Shown: piece by piece, positions 57,811-64,000 of the stretch | How positions within the stretch are numbered: the stretch's first letter is position 1 | Layout: each line of letters starts with the position of its first letter | Assembly: GCA_913060975.1 (NCBI GenBank) | Contig: CAJXVC010000001.1 | Coordinates: forward strand, 186,001 to 250,000 | DNA from: an uncultured Gammaproteobacteria bacterium | GTDB lineage: Bacteria; Pseudomonadota; Gammaproteobacteria; Pseudomonadales; Pseudohongiellaceae | Length of the DNA stretch: 64,000 nucleotides | Direction: 5' to 3' | Translations under genes and position numbers: made by a program | The notes under the pieces: generated by a model | The model's database searches: none | Told to the model about the DNA's origin: nothing | Seen by the model: only the letters and a program-made list of their open reading frames with translations

Positions 57811-58957
57811 TCTCGCACCACTCGATCAGGCGACGCTGTTGGCAGCGATCCCGCTGCCGTGGCAGGTCAGTCAGTGGCAACGACTATTGACGCGCTATCA
57901 TCAGGATCAGCTCGCCCATGCCTATTTGTTCAGTGGTGCCAGCGGCACTGGCAAGACCTTGCTGGCACAGCGCTTTGCCGATTTGTTGCTGTGCATGGCG
58001 CCAGAGCAGGACCAACCCTGTGGGCACTGTAAACACTGCCAGGCCGGTGGCAAATCCGGACACCCGGACATCCTGCAGATCGCGCCCGAAGAAGGCAGCC
58101 GTGATATCAAAGTCGAACAAATTCGCGCTATTACTGATTTCACCTCAAGGACAAGCTTTGCCGGCAATGCCAAAGTGGTGTTAGTGAAGGCTGCGCATCG
58201 CATGAATATCTCGGCCAGCAACGCGTTACTGAAAACACTTGAGGAACCCGGCAAGAAAACCTATCTGATTTTAATTTCCGACCTGCCCGGTTACTTGTCC
58301 GCCACCATTCGTAGTCGCTGTCAGCGCGTCCAGTTTGCAGCGCCAGGATTAAGAGAATCGGAAGCCTGGCTGCAAACACAGATTACTGCGGATATTGATG
58401 CCGCAGGTTTGCTTGCTGCCACTCACAATCAACCGATGCGGGCGCTTGAGTTGGCGGCCACGGATGCCGTTGCCGATCAGCGCGATTATTGGGAACAGCT
58501 CGCACAAGTCATCTCTGGCGCATGCAGCCCGCAGCAACTGGTAAGCCGTGGTTTAAAACTTGGCGAATTGGCTGCGGTTGAGTATTTGATGCTGGCTTCA
58601 ACTACACTGGTAAAACTTCTGGTGAGTGCGGAGCAATTTGGTCATGCGCAGCAGGGAGTAGGGGAAGGGGAAGGGAAAGAGAAAGGGAAAGGAGATGCAG
58701 CGCCACAGACTACGGCGAATGAAGCGGATGGATCAAATGGATCAAACAAAGCGCAGCGGCAAACGCTGGCAAATTCGTTTGGTTCATTGACTCAAGTCGT
58801 ACCAATCAATAGCGGTAATGTGACATTGACGCGGCAGATCCTGCGTCTGTATCAGGATGGCCTGGCAGCGCGACAGCAATTGCTCAGTGCATCCAACCCC
58901 AATCCGCAACTATTGCTGGAATCGCTAGCCTATCGCTGGAGCCAACTACGCTACTGA
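57803..58957 (+). CDS. holB: DNA polymerase III delta-prime subunit
   Basis: HolB is a structural clamp-loader subunit. From the ATG at 57803, which overlaps the tmk stop, the product is 384 residues (E. coli 334). It has GASGTGKT (45-52), zinc-site Cys64, 73, 76 and 79, and the SRC-like motif SRCQRVQF. Residues about 281-320 are a low-complexity insert rich in Gly, Glu and Lys and then Asn/Ser, encoded by a purine-only tract. A longer open frame upstream overlaps tmk and is not the real start. Confidence 0.95.
   Translation: MSDLAPLDQATLLAAIPLPWQVSQWQRLLTRYHQDQLAHAYLFSGASGTGKTLLAQRFADLLLCMAPEQDQPCGHCKHCQAGGKSGHPDILQIAPEEGSRDIKVEQIRAITDFTSRTSFAGNAKVVLVKAAHRMNISASNALLKTLEEPGKKTYLILISDLPGYLSATIRSRCQRVQFAAPGLRESEAWLQTQITADIDAAGLLAATHNQPMRALELAATDAVADQRDYWEQLAQVISGACSPQQLVSRGLKLGELAAVEYLMLASTTLVKLLVSAEQFGHAQQGVGEGEGKEKGKGDAAPQTTANEADGSNGSNKAQRQTLANSFGSLTQVVPINSGNVTLTRQILRLYQDGLAARQQLLSASNPNPQLLLESLAYRWSQLRY
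58660..58698 (+). repeat. Polypurine low-complexity tract inside holB
   Basis: About 40 bases consist mostly of G/A blocks (GGGGAA, GGGAAA, GAGAAA). They encode Gly-Glu/Lys-rich residues between conserved parts of HolB, and the tract looks like expansion of a simple repeat. Another G/A repeat lies 450 bases downstream, between holB and pilZ. Confidence 0.75.
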
Positions 58958-59129
58958 TAGCGCGATCGTTTGCCCGGGCACTTTGCTTGTCCTGAGTATA
59001 TTTACTTACCTGCGAGCGCATCATACATACAAAACAATGGCGGCATAAAAAGCTTGGCAAGCGTTGCGAGCCAATTGCGCGAAACAGGGTAGAGCTATTG
59101 CGATGTGGGATGTGGGGATCAGGGGCTAA

Positions 59130-59185
59130 GGGAAAAAGGGAAAAAGGGAATAAGGGAATAAGGGAATAAGGGAATAAGGGAATAA
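59130..59185. repeat. Seven tandem 8-bp units between holB and pilZ
   Basis: Two copies of GGGAAAAA are followed by five exact copies of GGGAATAA. This perfect head-to-tail array is the type of repeat that changes copy number by slippage. It lies 67 bases before pilZ, so copy number could alter the spacing of a pilZ promoter. The rest of the 294-base gap holds no gene that I can see. Confidence 0.9.
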
Positions 59186-59251
59186 GAACATAGGGCTAAA
59201 GAAAAGCCGAAAAAACAATAATGAGAGCAGGCTAAATCCAGGGAAGCATTA

Positions 59252-59629
59252 ATGGCCGCATCCAACAAACAGTTAAGTAGCCGTTCGTTATTCAAGCTAA
59301 CTATTGAAAGTGTGGCGGGGCTGCAATCGAGTTACATGCCCTTTGTAGATAACGGCGGCTTGTTTATGCCGGGTACTGCCAAACAACGCATAGGCGACGA
59401 AGTCTTTGTTATGCTGCGCTTGCCAGATTGTCAGGAGTGGTTGCCGTCGCTGGCCCGGGTAGTCTGGAAAACACCCGAAGGTGCGCAAAATGGTTTAGTC
59501 GCAGGGATTGGCGTGCAATTTGTGAATCCCGATGACAGTGCATCAGAAAAAATACAGAACATGCTCTCAGGGCTTGGCAGTGATCAGGATCATTGTGACT
59601 CAGAGACTGCGCCAAGTCTCACATTATAA
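59252..59629 (+). CDS. pilZ: PilZ domain protein
   Basis: The 125-residue protein is a PilZ-family member lying after holB, as pseudomonad pilZ does. It has FKLTIESVAGLQSSYMPFVD, GGLFMPGTAKQRIGDEVFVM and the late G(I/V)GVQFV. The arginines and NxSxxG of c-di-GMP-binding PilZ domains are absent, as in true type IV pilus PilZ. It probably works in pilus assembly (with PilB and FimX in relatives). Confidence 0.88.
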   Translation: MAASNKQLSSRSLFKLTIESVAGLQSSYMPFVDNGGLFMPGTAKQRIGDEVFVMLRLPDCQEWLPSLARVVWKTPEGAQNGLVAGIGVQFVNPDDSASEKIQNMLSGLGSDQDHCDSETAPSLTL

Positions 59630-59685
59630 TGGCTGAACCTGTTGGCAACGCCCCTCAAGCACAACAACTATTCAAGCCGTAAATT

Positions 59686-60858
59686 TTATAACTGATCAAG
59701 CAGTCTTGTAGTTATCAATTCGCCGATCGCCAGACTCGCAGTCAAACCCGGTGACTCGATGCCAAATAACTGCACGAGCTCTGCATCAGTTCTCATTGTG
59801 CCGCTATGCTCGTCGGCAGCACAGTCTTGGGAAAACTGAATGACAAAGTCCTGCGCGGGCTCACCGGCAGCGGATAACTTGGGTCTGATACCAGCATAAG
59901 AAGGCTGTAGCTGTGCGGCATCTATTGCCGGGAAATAGCGCTTGATGGCTTCTGCATATTGAGTGGCCTTGGCTGCGCTGACATCGTAATTGATTGCATC
60001 GACGTACTGGCTGTCCGGGCCAAATCGGCATTGCCCGCCCATATCCAGCGTGGCGTGGATGCCGAGCCCGCGGGTATTTTTCTCTGGCAACGGATAGACG
60101 AGATGGGTGAACGGATTGCCCAGATTGTAGTGAAAGTAATCGCCCTTACACAAATACAGCCGTGGCGCTTCGCGTTTGAAATCACACTCAATACGCTCAG
60201 CAACATTCATCGCATCCAGTCCTGCACAATTGATCAGCACACGGCACTCAATATCGTAAGAGTCGCTTTGCTGGCCCTGAAGTGTCTGAGTGGTGACTCG
60301 AAAACCATTGTTCGCAGAACATGCTTTTTCAATGCGCGTCTTGCGGACGAAGAGGGCACCTGAACTTTCAACTTCATTGAGTAGTGACTGCATGTAGGCA
60401 TGGCTATCGATAATTCCCGAGGAGGGTGAGAACAACGCAGCGCTGCCCGTGACTTGCGGTTCCATTTGTTGTAATGCGGCGGCATCAATAATTTCTGTAT
60501 CACTCACACCATTGCGCATTGCTTGCTGTTGCAGTGTTTCCAATGCAGCAATTTCTGCATCCTGAGCAACGACTAGCTTGCCGGTTTTCCGGTGCGGAAT
60601 GTCATGTTGCGCACAATACTCGTAAAGCAGTTGTTTGCCGCGTACACACAGCCTGGCTTTTAAAGAATTGTCCGGGTAGTACAACCCGGCGTGGATGACT
60701 TCGCTATTGCGGCTACTGGTATGCTGGCCAAAACTGGCTTCTTGCTCCAGTACGAGTATTTTGTCCACGGCAATTTTCCCAGATGTGGCTAACTGACGCG
60801 CAACAGCTAGCCCAATCACACCCGCGCCAACGACACAGATCTCGAAGCGCTCAGTCAT
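59686..60858 (-). CDS. lhgO: FAD oxidoreductase, probable L-2-hydroxyglutarate oxidase
   Basis: The 390-residue protein belongs to the DAO family of FAD enzymes: GAGVIGLAVARQL at the N-terminus, SSRNSEVIHAGLYYPDNSLK, GKLVVAQ, and a C-terminal SYAGIRPKL and GIESPGLTASLAIGE. These most resemble LhgO, which oxidises L-2-hydroxyglutarate to 2-oxoglutarate and feeds electrons to quinone. A related FAD dehydrogenase cannot be excluded. The start is taken as ATG at 60858, overlapping the alkB stop by eight bases; another ATG lies three codons upstream. Confidence 0.68.
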   Translation of the reverse strand: MTERFEICVVGAGVIGLAVARQLATSGKIAVDKILVLEQEASFGQHTSSRNSEVIHAGLYYPDNSLKARLCVRGKQLLYEYCAQHDIPHRKTGKLVVAQDAEIAALETLQQQAMRNGVSDTEIIDAAALQQMEPQVTGSAALFSPSSGIIDSHAYMQSLLNEVESSGALFVRKTRIEKACSANNGFRVTTQTLQGQQSDSYDIECRVLINCAGLDAMNVAERIECDFKREAPRLYLCKGDYFHYNLGNPFTHLVYPLPEKNTRGLGIHATLDMGGQCRFGPDSQYVDAINYDVSAAKATQYAEAIKRYFPAIDAAQLQPSYAGIRPKLSAAGEPAQDFVIQFSQDCAADEHSGTMRTDAELVQLFGIESPGLTASLAIGELITTRLLDQL

Positions 60859-61561
60859 CGGCGGCACGCTCGCCCGGCGCAGATGACGTTTGTTGTGGCG
60901 ATAGTATCTGACGAAAAGTCAGGTTGATGCGCGGTGCAGATAAGGTTTTGTCTTTGGGGATCTGATGTAACCAATGCTGCTGTACATGTTGATCCATAAC
61001 CAATACCGAACCATGTTTGAGCAATATCTGACATTGGCTGCGCGGCGTGGCGACTTTGGGCTTTAACTGAAAGCGCCGCTCGGCACCGAGACTAACCGAA
61101 GCAATCACCGGAGCCGGGCCTAGTTCAGCTTCATCATCGGCATGCCAGGCAACACTGTCCTGACCATCTCGATACAGATTAAGCAACACGGAGTTGAAGG
61201 ATTGGCCGGCTAACCGCTCAACCAGTGCACGGATACGCTGTACATCTTCTTGCCAGGGTTCTGGTTCGAGGCGCATGCCGGAATAACCGTACACACTATT
61301 GGCATCGCCCATCCAGCACTGCAGGCGTGGTACGGGCAGGGTGCGTCCAGCGATACGCAAGGATTCCTGGCGCCAGGGAATAACCTTCAAGAGTGTAGCG
61401 AATAGTTGATCGGCCGTGTTTGCCAGTAATGCAGCCGGATATTCAACAAGACTGCCTGATGGCTCGGCGCGAGCGCTTTGCTCATGAGGGAGCAAATGCT
61501 GCAAATCGTGCCGGATGGGCTCACTACCGATTGCTTGTTGGTCAAATAAACTGGCTTGCAT
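60851..61561 (-). CDS. alkB: AlkB-like Fe(II)/2-oxoglutarate DNA-repair dioxygenase
   Basis: AlkB-family enzymes remove methyl groups from 1-methyladenine and 3-methylcytosine, using 2-oxoglutarate and Fe(II). The iron-binding HxD is in SVAWHADDE, the distal histidine in QHWLHQIPK and the 2-oxoglutarate arginines in RINLTFRQ. It resembles the ALKBH2/3-like bacterial type more than E. coli AlkB. The open frame extends to 61687; I take the ATG at 61561 (MQASLFDQ), since longer starts overlap gor and lack family similarity. ATG at 61600 is an alternative. Confidence 0.85.
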   Translation of the reverse strand: MQASLFDQQAIGSEPIRHDLQHLLPHEQSARAEPSGSLVEYPAALLANTADQLFATLLKVIPWRQESLRIAGRTLPVPRLQCWMGDANSVYGYSGMRLEPEPWQEDVQRIRALVERLAGQSFNSVLLNLYRDGQDSVAWHADDEAELGPAPVIASVSLGAERRFQLKPKVATPRSQCQILLKHGSVLVMDQHVQQHWLHQIPKDKTLSAPRINLTFRQILSPQQTSSAPGERAADD

Positions 61562-61655
61562 AGCGCGGGGGCGGTGTTTAAGCGAGTGGTGCTGGGGCAT
61601 AATGCCGCTTTGCTGGCTTGCCAGCACCTCATTCAAACCGAAAGGATACAGTAAG

Positions 61656-63005
61656 TTGCAGGATTTTGATTTCGATTTATTTGTCATTGGCGCCGGCTCC
61701 GGCGGCGTCAGAGCCAGTCGTATAGCAGCAAGCCATGGTGCGAAAGTGGCCGTCGCTGAAGAACGCTATTTTGGGGGAACCTGCGTCAATGTGGGTTGTG
61801 TGCCGAAAAAGCTGTTCAGTTACGCCGCGCATTTCCACGACGACTTTGCCGACAGCGCCGGGTTTGGCTGGACTGGGGCCACAAAAGCAACTTTTGACTG
61901 GCCTACTTTGGTGCGCAATAAAGACATTGAAATCAAGCGATTAAACGGCATTTATAAATCAATACTTGATAATAATGCTGTGACAATCTACGAATCCAGA
62001 GCCCGCATTAGTGGCCCGAATAGCGTGGTCGTTGATGGTCAAACCGTGACCGCAAAATACATCATGGTCGCTGTGGGCGGCTGGCCCTGGGTGCCTGAAT
62101 TCCCTGGCTCTGATTATGCCGTCAGCTCCAACGAAATCTTCGAACTCGAGCAGCTGCCCGAACGCATTGTCGTGCTTGGCGGCGGCTACATAGCCGTAGA
62201 ATTCGCCAGTATTTTTGCCCGACTGGGTGTTGAAACCCATCTTGTCTACCGTCGTGATCAGCTTCTCAAAGGCTTTGACGACGAAGTTCGCGAGTTCATA
62301 ACCGCCGAAATGAGCCGTGACATGACTCTGCACATGTCTGACGACATTACGCAAATAGACAAGAATAACAATGAGTTACAGGTAAAGCTTCAAAGCGGCG
62401 GCGAAATACGCGCCGATCTGGTGATGGCAGCAACCGGGCGCCGGCCATTGACGTCCGATCTGGGCCTGGACAACGTCAATGTACAGCTTTCCAGCACTGG
62501 CGGTATTGAGGTCAACGACGACTATCAGACCAGCGAGCCCAGTATCTACGCAGTCGGTGATGTCATTGAACGCATGGAACTAACGCCTGTAGCGCTCGCC
62601 GAGGGCCAATTAGTGGCCAGAAAGCTGTTTGCTGGCGCTAATCAGGCGCTGAGCTACGACAATATTGCCACAGCGGTGTTTTGCCATCCCAATATTTCCA
62701 CCGTTGGCTTATCCGAGCAACAGGCAGAAAGCGCCGGTTATCAGGTGGATTGCTACGTGAGCCAATTCAGACAGCTAAAGCACACGCTCAGTGGTAATGC
62801 CGAGAAGTCTTTTATCAAGCTGGTTGTTGATCAGGAGTCAGACCGGGTACTCGGCGTGCATGTCGTGGCACCCGATGCCGGAGAAGTTGTTCAGGGCTTC
62901 GCCGTGGCATTGAACTGTGGAGCGACCAAGGCCGACTTTGACCGCACGATAGGCATTCACCCAACCATGGCCGAAGAGCTGGTGACCATGCGTACGAAGC
63001 GTTAG
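61656..63005 (+). CDS. gor: Glutathione-disulfide reductase
   Basis: Gor reduces glutathione disulfide with NADPH. From the TTG at 61656 (AAGGAT nine bases upstream) the product is 449 residues (E. coli 450): FVIGAGSGGVRASR for FAD, the redox pair Cys43/Cys48 in GGTCVNVGCVPKK, GGGYIAVEFASIFARLG with HLVYRRDQ for NADPH, and the catalytic HPTMAEELVTMR. The frame open further upstream, to 61515, overlaps alkB. It is divergent from alkB-lhgO. Confidence 0.95.
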   Translation: MQDFDFDLFVIGAGSGGVRASRIAASHGAKVAVAEERYFGGTCVNVGCVPKKLFSYAAHFHDDFADSAGFGWTGATKATFDWPTLVRNKDIEIKRLNGIYKSILDNNAVTIYESRARISGPNSVVVDGQTVTAKYIMVAVGGWPWVPEFPGSDYAVSSNEIFELEQLPERIVVLGGGYIAVEFASIFARLGVETHLVYRRDQLLKGFDDEVREFITAEMSRDMTLHMSDDITQIDKNNNELQVKLQSGGEIRADLVMAATGRRPLTSDLGLDNVNVQLSSTGGIEVNDDYQTSEPSIYAVGDVIERMELTPVALAEGQLVARKLFAGANQALSYDNIATAVFCHPNISTVGLSEQQAESAGYQVDCYVSQFRQLKHTLSGNAEKSFIKLVVDQESDRVLGVHVVAPDAGEVVQGFAVALNCGATKADFDRTIGIHPTMAEELVTMRTKR

Positions 63006-63126
63006 ATCTTGATCTGACAAGGAGATATTCGTACGTGCTAACGCAGCAGGAGGAAACAGCAGGAATCGGCCACAAGCCGGATACTGCAAGGCATAGGGCC
63101 AAACCCCCCATAATATAGCTATTCCA

Positions 63127-63158
63127 TTATTTCCGGTAATAAAGATTACCGGAAATAA
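63127..63158. terminator. 14-bp perfect inverted repeat between gor and the BatD-like gene
   Basis: TTATTTCCGGTAAT/ATTACCGGAAATAA with the loop AAAG lies between two convergent genes. It could be a bidirectional terminator, although T tracts are poor, or an operator or a small palindromic repeat. Confidence 0.45.
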
Positions 63159-63197
63159 GATATGGCAAGATTACCCCCTCGCCAGTCCTCGCTGGAT

Positions 63198-63626
63198 TCA
63201 CTCGTTGACCAGGATGCTCTGCGGTTCACTCTCGACCTCAATGACCGTGAATGCCCCTTCGGATGTGAATACCGCACTGCTTGGGATTTGTTCACCAGTG
63301 AGTGTGAGTTTGGGTATTGTCAATACGCCCGGCTGCTCAGGCGTCACTGTGTAATGAAACTCATAAACGCCATAACGGATACCTGCTACTGTTTCTTCAT
63401 ATTGCTCAGGCGCAGACCTTTCCGAGACCTCAGCCCCGGCGATATTGAGTAGCGAAAATACCGGGCTGCGGATACAGCAAGTGTCATAGCGGAAACTTAC
63501 TGTTAGCTCAAATGGCTGGCCAACCCGGATAGCACTGGCATCAACGATGGTGCGCAGCGTGAAATCCGCCGCGTTAACGGGCATAGCAACCAGCAAAAGC
63601 AGCAACAATGTGCTGTGCCTGATCAT
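63198..63626 (-). CDS. Short secreted BatD-like domain protein
   Basis: The 142-residue protein has a clear signal peptide (LLLLLLVAMPVNA, cleavage near residue 19) and one immunoglobulin-like BatD-type domain (IRVGQPFELTVSFRYD, then YEFHYTVTPEQPGVLTIPKL). Full BatD proteins have several such domains and a C-terminal membrane anchor, all missing here, so this is either a single-domain periplasmic protein or a truncated gene. No batA/batB or DUF58 gene is nearby. The plus-strand frame over the same bases is a shadow. Confidence 0.65.
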   Translation of the reverse strand: MIRHSTLLLLLLVAMPVNAADFTLRTIVDASAIRVGQPFELTVSFRYDTCCIRSPVFSLLNIAGAEVSERSAPEQYEETVAGIRYGVYEFHYTVTPEQPGVLTIPKLTLTGEQIPSSAVFTSEGAFTVIEVESEPQSILVNE

Positions 63627-64000
63627 GATATTGACTTGCTCACTGATAATGCCCTCGTTAACTCGACTCTCCGCTTACGATCGAGCCTACCCTTAATTAG
63701 GACCAGTTCTCAATTCAGATCAGCTCTAAATTCAGATCAACTCTAAATTCAGATCAACTCTCAATCCAGCCAATTCCCTCACGTCGACCATAGCGCGCTG
63801 CTGATGATGTGTTTGCGCAGGCAATATCGTCCAACGATGCGAGTGGTGCCCGGTCTTTCGGATTGAAGAAAGCGCCGCAAGTTTTACTCGCCCTTTGCTG
63901 TGCGTATAGATCTCAATTCCCTTACCATTGTGCATATATCTAAGAGTAACTGTGAGGATTACACGCTAAGCTGTTAATTTGTAGGAATATTGCCAGTTAC
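63627..64000. other. Gene-poor end region with 17-bp repeats
   Basis: I see no convincing gene in the last 374 bases. A 67-codon minus-strand frame (63732-63935) overlaps the repeat array and has no recognisable features. Apart from the 17-bp repeats this looks like spacer. Confidence 0.5.
63707..63768. repeat. About 3.6 tandem copies of a 17-bp unit
   Basis: The unit CTCTAAATTCAGATCAA occurs twice exactly (63724-63740 and 63741-63757). A slightly changed copy precedes it and a partial copy follows. It is a small variable-number repeat between the BatD-like gene and the window end. Confidence 0.85.

Noticed and set aside
59130..59185. Possible CRISPR-like array
   Set aside because: The units are 8 bp and directly adjacent with no spacers; it is a simple tandem repeat.
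63162..63452. 96-codon plus-strand frame with an ATG just after the 14-bp palindrome
   Set aside because: It is antisense to the BatD-like gene, which has a signal peptide and a recognisable domain.

Overview
The window is chromosomal DNA of moderate GC from a gammaproteobacterium. The gene orders fit a marine, Pseudomonadales-like lineage: plsX-fabD-fabG-acpP-fabF-mltG-tmk-holB-pilZ, rnd-ycgN, sdhCDAB-sucAB-lpd-sucCD, and a TtpC/ExbB2/ExbD2/TonB2 energy-transduction operon. That placement is inferred from gene content and order only. Nearly all of the window is core genome; I see no prophage, integrase, transposase or CRISPR array.

Layout. 1-5.3 kb: the metH 5' two thirds (minus) diverges from nfuA, with a strong IscR-type site between them, then a dimeric dUTPase and two unrecognised genes. 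5.6-9.3 kb: tRNA-Glu, an ABC-2 exporter pair, queF, a remarkable tRNA-Ser locus (one intact gene plus two broken copies, each broken copy carrying a related multi-hairpin element in its T-loop), and the SRP RNA gene. 9.3-14.3 kb: dnaX (with an A10 slippery run)-ybaB-recR-rnd-ycgN and a small membrane protein. 14.4-17.2 kb: a three-TM/winged-helix protein and a MoxR ATPase/VWA pair. 17.2-26.8 kb: fadD, hrpA, mlaA, a TerB-like gene, dusA and gltX. 26.8-39.8 kb: tRNA-Ala, gltA (minus), then the TCA cluster sdhCDAB-sucAB-lpd-sucCD ending at a strong terminator. 39.8-45.5 kb: a hairpin-rich leader and a six-gene TonB2-type operon. 45.6-49.4 kb: htpG with a sigma-32-like promoter, and argS. 49.6-59.6 kb: rluC, yceD, rpmF, fatty-acid genes (no fabH, no pabC), mltG, tmk, holB and pilZ. 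59.7-64 kb: an alkB-lhgO overlapping pair, divergent gor, a short secreted BatD-like protein and repeats.

How it works together. The gltA, sdh, suc and lpd genes supply most of the TCA cycle from citrate synthesis through succinate oxidation. The fab block, mltG, tmk and holB join envelope lipid and peptidoglycan synthesis to replication; dnaX and holB both encode clamp-loader subunits. The TonB2 operon should energise outer-membrane transport. The most unusual parts are the tRNA-Ser locus with its structured insertions, the dnaX slippage site, the sigma-32 promoter abutting a terminator hairpin before htpG, the structured leader of the TonB2 operon, and the overlap of a 2-oxoglutarate-dependent AlkB with a probable L-2-hydroxyglutarate oxidase.
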